Origin: Deltaproteobacteria bacterium Ga0077539
GTDB taxonomy: Bacteria > Myxococcota_A > Polyangia > Polyangiales > Ga0077539
DNA: 39,807 nucleotides
NCBI GenBank assembly: GCA_001465015.1
Contig: LNEO01000323.1
Coordinates: forward strand, 1-39,807
Reading direction: 5' to 3'
Position numbers and translations under genes: made by a program. Under the pieces are notes generated by a model. That model was not told the origin of the DNA, ran no database searches, and saw nothing but the letters and a program-made list of their open reading frames with translations. This document shows positions 33,755 to 39,807 of this stretch, piece after piece (position 1 is the first letter of the stretch; the number at the start of each line of letters is the position of its first letter).

Positions 33755-34660
33755 TCACAGGCTACGAAGCCAGCGAGACACCTCGGGAGAGATGTGCAGG
33801 TAGCTCACGACCAGCTCGACGTCCGTCCCGTTGCCGTCGCTCTTCGGAGAGAGCGCGTTGACCGCGACCGCGTGGGTCCCTTCGCACTTTGCGCAGTGCG
33901 CGAGGTCGAGCCGCAGCGAGGGTCCCGGCTGCGCGAGCGGCCCGATGTGGTTGAGCACCGAGAAGTCCTGTCGCTCGAGCGACTGCTTCACCATGTCCTT
34001 GGGCGCAGGGTTGAGCATCACGCGCCCCTCCTCTTCTTTGCACCAATTGCCGCAGCGCTCGCAGTAGACGCCGCCGCTCGCGAGGCCGGCGCCCAGCGCG
34101 AGCGCGCAGCCGATCACGATCACGGCCTCGAGGCTCCAGAGCACCCAGAGCATGGTGCCCGAGGGAGCCGAGCCGCTCACGCTCCACGCGCCCGTCTCGC
34201 TGATGCCGCTGATGGTCGCGAACATCTCTCCGGGATCCGCGAGGATGGCGAACATCGACGGACCGCTCTCGTTACCGCGCGAGAGGACCACAGAGAGCCA
34301 CGAAGCCCACGCCGTATAGTGCCCGATCAACGCGGACAAGAGCACCGCGATCGAGCCCACGGCGGTGCTGCGCCCGTGCCCCGCGCGAAAGAGCATCGCC
34401 GTGATCGCGCCGTACCCCGCGCCCACGAGCGCGGCGATGACGAACGTGATCTTGCCCACGACCGGAAGCCGCGCCATCACCTGGCCGTAGATCGCTCCGA
34501 GCAGGATGGCCGACGCGATTCCCGCCCCGAATCCCAGGGGAATCGCGAGCGCTCCGATCTTACCCGAGTGCGAATAGTAGCCGCTCGCGGGGCTGCCCGT
34601 CGGCCCCTGCGGTTGCGGCTGAATCATCCCCGGCTGTTGGTTCACGAATTGAGGTTGCAA
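33755..34660 (-). CDS. Four-helix membrane protein with zinc-ribbon-like cytosolic domain
   Basis: 301 residues. The start is TTG 34660, supported by AGGAG six bases upstream. A Gln/Pro-rich N-terminus (residues 1-25) precedes four hydrophobic helices at about 35-58, 68-90, 98-122 and 165-190. A C-terminal soluble domain then carries YCERCGNWCKEE and AHCAKCEG, two Cys pairs that would hold one zinc. The pattern recalls small bacterial sensors or chaperone-like membrane proteins, but I cannot name a family. It is convergent with the kinase-pseudokinase gene (57-base gap) and 68 bases downstream of the Gly-rich surface protein on the same strand. Confidence 0.78.
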   Translation of the reverse strand: MQPQFVNQQPGMIQPQPQGPTGSPASGYYSHSGKIGALAIPLGFGAGIASAILLGAIYGQVMARLPVVGKITFVIAALVGAGYGAITAMLFRAGHGRSTAVGSIAVLLSALIGHYTAWASWLSVVLSRGNESGPSMFAILADPGEMFATISGISETGAWSVSGSAPSGTMLWVLWSLEAVIVIGCALALGAGLASGGVYCERCGNWCKEEEGRVMLNPAPKDMVKQSLERQDFSVLNHIGPLAQPGPSLRLDLAHCAKCEGTHAVAVNALSPKSDGNGTDVELVVSYLHISPEVSRWLRSL

Positions 34661-34666
34661 CGCTCT

Positions 34667-34671
34667 CTCCT
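34667..34671 (-). promoter_or_regulatory. Shine-Dalgarno AGGAG deciding a TTG start
   Basis: Read on the minus strand this is AGGAG, six bases before the TTG at 34660. It supports that codon over the in-frame GTG at 34645. Confidence 0.6.
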
Positions 34672-34728
34672 GTCCGCGCCGTTGTACCGCACAAGCACGA
34701 GAGAGACGAACTTTGCGACCAGCGCGCG

Positions 34729-37389
34729 CTAGCTCTCAGCGTTGCGCTGCGCCCGTCGTGTCCGGCGCCGCACCAGCGCCGCGGCGAGCGTCATCGCGAT
34801 CAACGTCGCTGCGTTGCGACCCGAATGACTCGAGGTCACCGTCGAGGCGCGACACGCGCACGCGCCGTCGCCGCTGAGGGTCGAGAGCGAGAGACCGCCG
34901 TCCGAAGACCCGTCCATGCCCGAGTCAGCGACCGTTCGATCCATCGGCGCGTCTTCGCGACCGCTGTCCGCAGCGCTGTCCTCGACGGAACCATCGAAGG
35001 CCGCATCCGCGATCACATCGTCCGCTGTCGCGTCGCTCGCGTCCGCGACCATCGCGTCGCTCGCATCGACGGCGATCACGTCGTCCACGCCCGTATCCGC
35101 CACGCCGGTGTCGCCACCATCGGTGTCACCGATACCGGTGTCACCGATACCGGTGTCGCCGATACCGGTGTCGCCGACGCCCGTGTCCGTCGATGCATCG
35201 ACGACGTCGGGCCCGGCGTCCGGTCGCGAGCGCATCACGCACACGCCGCGGGTCCGATCGCAGACTGGAAGCGCAGGGTCCGCGCAGTTGGCGTCGGCGC
35301 TCGCGCTGGGCATCGTGGGGTCTGTTCTGGACGCGCCGAGCTCGCGCCCGTCGCTGTCGAGCAAGCAGTCGTTGTCGCTGTCGGTGTCGAGAAAGTCCGC
35401 GCGATCTCCGGTCGTCGCGATGGCGGCGTCCGAGTTGGCCGGCATGGCGGGCATCGCTCCTCGCTCGATCGCGTCCGCAACGCCGTCGCCGTCGCTGTCT
35501 CGATCGAGATACGCAGGGACGCCGTCGGCGTCGCCAGGGGTCGCTCCCTCGAGCATCACCTCGACGCGCGTTGGAATGCCGTCGCCGTCATCGTCGGGAT
35601 CCAGGTAGTCCGGCGTCGTGTTGGACACGCCCTGCCCGACAGGGACCATCGCGTTGCTGTTGCGAGGAGTCATGAAGCCCCCGGCGCCGAGCTCGTCGCG
35701 CGTGAGGACTCCGTCTCCGTCGTCGTCGGGGTCGCGAAAGTCCGGCGTCCCGTCCATGTCCGAGTCGCGCGGCGTCATCGGCATCGGGCCGAGCTCGACG
35801 CGATCGGGAACGCCGTCCATGTCCGTGTCCAGATCGACACACGTATTCATCGGGCCGCACGTGAGCCCGACGGCGCAGTCCGCCACGCGCACGCACTGCA
35901 CGCAGCGCCCAGCGTTGGCGCCCATCGTCGCGCACGCCGGCGTGGGAGCAGAGCAATCGGTCGCCACGGTGGGGCTGCACGCCCTGCACACGCGAAGCGC
36001 GCTGTCGCAAATCGGCGTCGCGCCCGAGCACATCGCGTTGGTGGTGCAGCCGAACGGTGTCGGAGGCTCGATCGTGCCCATCCCGCCTGGGGTGGCCTGC
36101 GGGTGCGTGGTGTCGCCAGCGCCGCCCATCGCGCGGGGAGCGCACCCGGTCGGAGCGCCGTCGAAGCGCACGCGACCGGCGCTGCCGCCGCCGCCGCCGC
36201 CGTGGCTCCCCGCGGTCGATGTTCCTCCGCGACCGCCGCTCACGTCGATGATCGGGCACACGGGGGAAGAGATCGCGCGCAACAGAATCGAGCCGCCGGC
36301 GCCGCCGCCGCCAGAGCCATCGTTGCCCGAGTTGGCTGCGTCAGCGCCTCGCGCAGACACGACAGCCATGGCCGTCGCGTTGAAGTTCGCGGCTCTCGCG
36401 AACACGATGCCGCCGCCGTTTGCGCCGTTCGTTCCCGCGCTGTTGTTCTGCTGGCCGCCGCCGCCGCCGCCGCCCAACGTGAGCGCGGTCTCGAGCGAAA
36501 CCGCGGCGATCGCCGCGCCCGGGTTGCCTCCGTTGAGCGTGCTCGAGCACCACGCAGCGCCGCCGACGCCGCCGCGCGCGGCGTGCCCTCCTCCCGCGCC
36601 ACCGCCGTTGATGTGCCCACCGCCGCCGCCGCCGACGCCGCGGTTGCCCATTCCGCACCCCATCGCGCCAAACGCCGCTGCTGAAGTGTCGAAGCCCTCG
36701 CCTCGACCGCCCATCCGACACATCGGATCATCGAGCGCCGCCGCGTCGTCCGTTCGGCACGTGCAGCTCCCGTTGCAGAAATCGACGTTGCGCGCGCCGC
36801 CTCGAAAGCCCGCTCCATCCGCGCGCACAGCGCCAGCGAGCGTGAAGTTCGATTGAACGAGAAACGCCACGACGCCGCCGGTCGTGCCGTTCCACGGGGT
36901 CGCGGTGATCGAACCCGCAACAGCGACGGTGAGCGTCGTGTACTCGGGAACGGTCACCACCTGCGCGCCCGTCGCTGTGTAAGCGTTGGCCAGCGGTCGA
37001 TCGAAGGTGAGCATCGACCCGACCACGCCCGTCACGCGCACCACGTCGTAGCGCCCCACGCCGACCGCGCCGGTGTCCACCGCCGCCGAAGCTCCCGACA
37101 TCGCCGTGCCGTTCTTCATCTGAACGACCATGACGAGCGAGCCCGTCGTGATGCCCATCGACGAGGTCACCGCGACACCCGTCGCTCCCGCAGCGACCGC
37201 GCTCGTGACCGCCGTGTATCGGTTGACCGTGCTCGAGGTCATCACGGTCGACGGTCCGTCGCGGCCCGTCCCGACGCCGTACGGGTCGGGTGTCGCGCCG
37301 ACCACCGTCGGCACGAGCAGCGCGCTCAACATCGCCGCTCGGACAGACCACGGGCTCGATCCAACGCTCAATCGATCGAAATATCTCAA
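34729..37389 (-). CDS. Large Gly-rich surface protein with TSP3 calcium repeats and MYXO-CTERM-like tail
   Basis: 886 residues from TTG 37389 (AGAGGG seven bases upstream). The signal peptide occupies residues 1-32, ending VVGA. Residues 50-180 are beta-rich and Thr/Val-rich; residues 220-430 are extremely Gly-rich. A Cys-rich stretch (450-530; FGCTTNAMC, CRACSP, CVQCVRVADC) follows. The acidic thrombospondin type-3-like repeats (530-690; DTDMDGVPD, DPDDDGDGV, DSDGDGVAD) should bind calcium. Then comes an Asp/Thr-rich repeat (GDTGIGDTGIGDT), and the end is a short Cys-containing segment (GACACR), a hydrophobic helix and an Arg cluster (VRRRTRR). That end resembles the MYXO-CTERM surface-sorting signal. 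It is likely a secreted or cell-surface adhesin-like protein. Its codon usage is typical of the window. Confidence 0.88.
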   Translation of the reverse strand: MRYFDRLSVGSSPWSVRAAMLSALLVPTVVGATPDPYGVGTGRDGPSTVMTSSTVNRYTAVTSAVAAGATGVAVTSSMGITTGSLVMVVQMKNGTAMSGASAAVDTGAVGVGRYDVVRVTGVVGSMLTFDRPLANAYTATGAQVVTVPEYTTLTVAVAGSITATPWNGTTGGVVAFLVQSNFTLAGAVRADGAGFRGGARNVDFCNGSCTCRTDDAAALDDPMCRMGGRGEGFDTSAAAFGAMGCGMGNRGVGGGGGGHINGGGAGGGHAARGGVGGAAWCSSTLNGGNPGAAIAAVSLETALTLGGGGGGGQQNNSAGTNGANGGGIVFARAANFNATAMAVVSARGADAANSGNDGSGGGGAGGSILLRAISSPVCPIIDVSGGRGGTSTAGSHGGGGGGSAGRVRFDGAPTGCAPRAMGGAGDTTHPQATPGGMGTIEPPTPFGCTTNAMCSGATPICDSALRVCRACSPTVATDCSAPTPACATMGANAGRCVQCVRVADCAVGLTCGPMNTCVDLDTDMDGVPDRVELGPMPMTPRDSDMDGTPDFRDPDDDGDGVLTRDELGAGGFMTPRNSNAMVPVGQGVSNTTPDYLDPDDDGDGIPTRVEVMLEGATPGDADGVPAYLDRDSDGDGVADAIERGAMPAMPANSDAAIATTGDRADFLDTDSDNDCLLDSDGRELGASRTDPTMPSASADANCADPALPVCDRTRGVCVMRSRPDAGPDVVDASTDTGVGDTGIGDTGIGDTGIGDTDGGDTGVADTGVDDVIAVDASDAMVADASDATADDVIADAAFDGSVEDSAADSGREDAPMDRTVADSGMDGSSDGGLSLSTLSGDGACACRASTVTSSHSGRNAATLIAMTLAAALVRRRTRRAQRNAES
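35131..35175. repeat. 15-bp coding tandem repeat (GDTGI units)
   Basis: GATACCGGTGTCACC is followed by two copies of GATACCGGTGTCGCC; on the coding (minus) strand they encode the pentapeptide GDTGI. Degenerate units extend on both sides. The array is probably prone to length variation by slippage. Confidence 0.8.
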
Positions 37390-37396
37390 TCTATTT

Positions 37397-37402
37397 CCCT
37401 CT
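37397..37402 (-). promoter_or_regulatory. Shine-Dalgarno AGAGGG deciding a TTG start
   Basis: On the minus strand AGAGGG lies seven bases before TTG 37389. The only nearby ATG (residue 21) would cut off the charged part of the signal peptide, so TTG is preferred. Confidence 0.55.
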
Positions 37403-37606
37403 TGTGCGAGGACGGTCGCGCAAGATCAGCCATCACGCAAGTCACCTCGGCCGCTCCGCGCGATCATCGTCGGAGTCATCGAAGCCACATCCGCCCGCGA
37501 TGGCCCTCGCAGTGCGCTCAGCGGCGCGGGAGCAAAAAATCTTCTCGCCCACGCAACTTCGGACGGCGTCTCTTCGACAACGACGGCCACCAAGGAGCGC
37601 TGCGCG

Positions 37607-39094
37607 ATGAGCAACGACCGATACGACGTTTGGGGCCGAATTGGCTGCGGTGGAATGAGCGAGGTCTGGCTGGCGAGGCACGTCGGGCTCGGCGTCCCGG
37701 TGGTCCTCAAGACCCTGAGAGCCGACGTCGAAGAGCGCGGACACGACCCCCGCGCACGAATGTTGGCCGAAGCGCGGTTGATGGCGCGGGTCACCAGTCC
37801 GCACGTCGTTCGCGCGATCGACACGGGGGAGCTGTGCGGCGTTCCGTTCGTGGCGCAGGAGTACGTCGACGGGATCGACCTCGCCGAGCTCGATCGTCGT
37901 CGTCGCGCGGCGCTCGGGGTGGGGCTCCCGCTGTGGTTCGTGTGCGACGCCATCGAGCAGTGCTGTCACGCGCTCTCGGCCGCGCACCGCGTCGGGGTGA
38001 TCCACCGCGACGTCAAGCCGTCGAACCTCTTCGCCACGCCCGAGGGCATCCGCCTCGGCGACTTCGGAATCGCGGTCGACGCAGAGTCCTGCCGCGCCGC
38101 GGACGTCTCGGGGACGCTCAAGTTCATGGCCCCCGAGCTCTTTCTCGGTCAGGCGCCGTCGCGCTCGGCCGACGTGTACTCGCTCGGCGCGACGGCGTTC
38201 GACCTGCGCTACGGCAGGGCCCCGTTTCTCGACTACCACGAGGTGCGTGACCCGCGGGCGCTGCCGCCGTTTCCCGCGCCGCAGACCGCGCAGGAGAGCT
38301 TCTTTCAGCACACGCTCGGGCTCTCGCTCGAGAAGAACCCCGACGTTCGCCTGCCCGATCCCAAGGCGCTTCAGCGCAGCGTTCGAACGCTGCGAGGCGT
38401 ATTGGGCAGCGAAGCGAGCGCGAAGCGCTTCGTCGCCACAGGTCCTACGACCTTTCGGCTGGGACGATGCGAGGTCTCGCTCGTCGTGGGAGACATCGCG
38501 CAGGCCGAAGCGGACGCCATCGTGAGCTCGGCCAACTTCGAGATGAAGATGCGCTCGGGCGTCGGCGACGCGCTTCGCCGCGCGGGAGGCGACGAGATCG
38601 AAGCCGCGGCGCTGGCCGATGGCGAGCGAGAGCTAGGCATGTGCGTCGTGACGCGCGCCGGTCGCCTCAAAGCGCATCACGTCCTTCACGCGGTCAGCGC
38701 GTGGAAGGGAACCTCGGTCGTGGGCCGCACGACGCACAGGGCGCTGCTCACCGCGGAAGAGCTGGGCGCTCGCTCGCTCGCGCTCTGCGCGCTCGGCACG
38801 GGCGCGGCCAACGTCACCTTCGAGACGTGCGCCAACGCGATGATGAGCACGCTGCGCTTTCACCTGGCGCTCGGCGGATCGAAGCTCGAGCGCGTGGTCG
38901 TGTACCTGCTCGATGAAGACAAGCTCAGGGCCTTTCGTGATGTAGCCCTCGACGCGCTCGGCGTGCGATCCGACAGCGGCGCGGTGGACGTCGGGCTGCC
39001 GTGCGCTCGCGGCGAGCAACCGACGGGCAACGCCGCGACGCACATCAGCGACGACAGCGCGCTGCGCGAACGACTGCGCGGCCGCGTCGCTTGA
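37607..39094 (+). CDS. Ser/Thr protein kinase fused to a macro domain
   Basis: 495 residues, ATG 37607 with AAGGAG upstream. The kinase domain (about 6-265) is complete: loop IGCGGMSEV, Lys35 (VVLKT), HRDVKPSN with Asp135, DFG with Asp152, FMAPE. Residues 285-450 form a macro domain: VSLVVGDIAQAEADAIVSSAN, with Asp296 of the GDI motif and Asn310 at the position of the NAAN Asn, then SGVGDALRRAGG in place of the Gly-rich phosphate loop, and ALGTGAANVTFETCANAM near the end. Macro domains bind ADP-ribose or remove it from proteins. There is no membrane segment, so the protein is cytoplasmic and could link ADP-ribose or NAD-derived signals to phosphorylation. It is divergent from the surface protein; the 217-base gap holds both promoters. 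Confidence 0.9.
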   Translation: MSNDRYDVWGRIGCGGMSEVWLARHVGLGVPVVLKTLRADVEERGHDPRARMLAEARLMARVTSPHVVRAIDTGELCGVPFVAQEYVDGIDLAELDRRRRAALGVGLPLWFVCDAIEQCCHALSAAHRVGVIHRDVKPSNLFATPEGIRLGDFGIAVDAESCRAADVSGTLKFMAPELFLGQAPSRSADVYSLGATAFDLRYGRAPFLDYHEVRDPRALPPFPAPQTAQESFFQHTLGLSLEKNPDVRLPDPKALQRSVRTLRGVLGSEASAKRFVATGPTTFRLGRCEVSLVVGDIAQAEADAIVSSANFEMKMRSGVGDALRRAGGDEIEAAALADGERELGMCVVTRAGRLKAHHVLHAVSAWKGTSVVGRTTHRALLTAEELGARSLALCALGTGAANVTFETCANAMMSTLRFHLALGGSKLERVVVYLLDEDKLRAFRDVALDALGVRSDSGAVDVGLPCARGEQPTGNAATHISDDSALRERLRGRVA

Positions 39095-39180
39095 GAGGCA
39101 GCGAGCTCCTTCGGGCGTCGCCGAGAAAAAATTCTTCGCTCCCAAGGAACCAACCTCGCTCGCTGTTGTCGGTCGCTCGC

Positions 39181-39567
39181 ATGAAGCCCTCCGTGTTGGT
39201 CGGAGCGGCGCTCGCGGGACTCTTGTTCGCGAACGTCGTCTCCGTGTCGTCGAGTCATGCCCAGAGCCGACGGGCGAGCGCCGCGCGGCGCGAGAGCCCT
39301 CGCAACTGCGTGAGCTTCGCGCAGCAGCGATCGCAAGACGGGCGCTCGATCACGATGTCTGTCGACAACCGCTGCAGCTTCGAGGTCGAGAGCACGATCG
39401 CTTGGAGACTCGTCTGTGGCGAGAGCGACCTCGGCACTCCGGTCGAGCGCGTCGAGCGCCTGACCGCAGGCCAGCGCCGCGTGATCGTGGCCAACGTCGA
39501 CGCCTGCGGCAGCAACGCGTACAGCATCGAGGGAATGCGCTGGACCTGGCGCAACCCCACTCAGTGA
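39181..39567 (+). CDS. Small secreted protein
   Basis: 128 residues. Signal peptide MKPSVLVGAALAGLLFANVV to about residue 27, with a probable cleavage after SSHA. The mature part has a basic linker, then a beta-rich domain with four Cys (RNCVSF, NRCSFE, RLVCGE, DACGSN) likely paired as two disulfides. The pattern (NRCSFEVESTIAW, then a basic/Tyr end EGMRWTWRNP) is reminiscent of small periplasmic beta-sandwich domains, but I recognise no family. It follows the kinase-macro gene by 86 bases. An A-rich motif (39126-39143) lies upstream. Confidence 0.75.
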   Translation: MKPSVLVGAALAGLLFANVVSVSSSHAQSRRASAARRESPRNCVSFAQQRSQDGRSITMSVDNRCSFEVESTIAWRLVCGESDLGTPVERVERLTAGQRRVIVANVDACGSNAYSIEGMRWTWRNPTQ

Positions 39568-39606
39568 GCGGCCAACGATGGGGGGGATGTCGCGAGAACA
39601 GCGCGT

Positions 39607-39620
39607 CCCCGAGCGCGGGG
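39607..39620. other. Short GC hairpin after the last gene
   Basis: CCCCG-AGCG-CGGGG, 40 bases after the stop at 39567. It lacks a T-run, so an intrinsic terminator is only possible. Bases 39630-39651 (GATGGG...CCCATC) form another small stem. Confidence 0.3.
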
Positions 39621-39662
39621 CGAAGCGCCGATGGGTGCATCTACTCCCATCCGACAGCCGGG

Positions 39663-39734
39663 GCGCGGCAGCGAGCGGCGGCGCGGCAGCGAGCGGCGGC
39701 GCGGCAGCGAGCGGCGGCGCGGCAGCGAGCTGCC
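39663..39734. repeat. Four tandem 18-bp GC-rich units
   Basis: GCGCGGCAGCGAGCGGCG is repeated three times exactly, and a fourth time ending CTGCC. The unit shares its GCGCGGCAGCG core with the repeats at 28-62, 312-354 and 370-412. There are no spacers, so it is not a CRISPR. No gene can be supported in 39568-39807. Confidence 0.85.
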
Positions 39735-39738
39735 GCGC
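39717..39738. repeat. Perfect 22-bp hairpin closing the tandem array
   Basis: GCGCGGCAGC-GA-GCTGCCGCGC: the last tandem unit runs into its own reverse complement, giving exact 10-bp arms. It could act as a strong RNA hairpin or a recombination-prone cruciform. Not followed by a T-run. Confidence 0.75.
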
Positions 39739-39807
39739 ATTGTGCCTCGCAGACCCGATGGGCGAATGGGCTCGAGCTAGCTCAGCAGGCGTTCTCGCTG
39801 CCGCTCG

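Noticed and set aside
34825..36684. 619-codon open frame opposite the Gly-rich surface protein
   Set aside because: It mirrors Gly- and Asp-rich codons as Arg/Ala/Val runs; no start signal or domain, while the minus strand has a signal peptide and calcium repeats.

Overview
The window is very GC-rich DNA (strong G/C preference at third codon positions, many GTG and some TTG starts) and reads like chromosome from a myxobacterium, most plausibly of the Polyangiales/Sandaracinus type. The evidence is several Hanks-type Ser/Thr kinases with the myxobacterial HRDVSPQN variant, a caspase-like protein, an AgmX/PglI-type protein, a Gly-rich surface protein with calcium-repeat and MYXO-CTERM-like ends, and a macroglobulin carrying the Gly-rich linker common in this group. 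The taxonomic call is inference from gene content; there is no rRNA or tRNA gene in the window. I support 32 protein genes, several repeats and a few candidate operators. I saw no CRISPR array, transposase, integrase or phage gene.

Layout. 1-463 is non-coding and built of repeats: a 320-bp element with 78-bp near-perfect inverted arms, then partial direct copies. 464-6018 holds a hypothetical CCHC protein, a secreted PPC-PPC-caspase protein, thiD and a membrane Ser/Thr kinase. 6294-13700 holds a degenerate GGDEF protein, a 3beta-HSD-like dehydrogenase next to a Rieske oxygenase (a candidate SdmB/SdmA sterol C-4 demethylation pair), a pirin and three uncharacterised proteins. 13715-18606 holds a GNAT protein, then a leftward cluster (TetR, metallophosphoesterase, AgmX-like protein, tandem cyclase-like protein) coupled by overlaps, and a DUF4260 gene divergent from a LysR regulator.

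18721-24973 holds the LysR gene, an M28 peptidase behind a tandem palindromic operator, a small lipoprotein, a CrtISO/RetSat-type FAD enzyme divergent from a RutE-like nitroreductase, a polytopic membrane protein and a DUF938 methyltransferase. 25097-33697 is a rightward run: a divergent sliding-clamp (DnaN-like) paralogue, a 1553-residue macroglobulin without a thioester, a membrane-anchored protein resembling the BAM/GIDE domain, and a kinase-pseudokinase fusion. 33755-37389 (leftward) holds a membrane zinc-ribbon protein and the large Gly-rich/TSP3 surface protein. 37607-39567 (rightward) holds a kinase fused to a macro domain and a small secreted protein. The window ends in GC-rich tandem repeats related to those at its start.

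The most unusual items are the kinase-macro domain fusion (37607-39094), the kinase-pseudokinase (31898-33697) and its upstream neighbours, the second sliding clamp (25097-26185), and the inverted-repeat element at 28-347. All domain calls come from reading motifs by eye; none was confirmed by a search.
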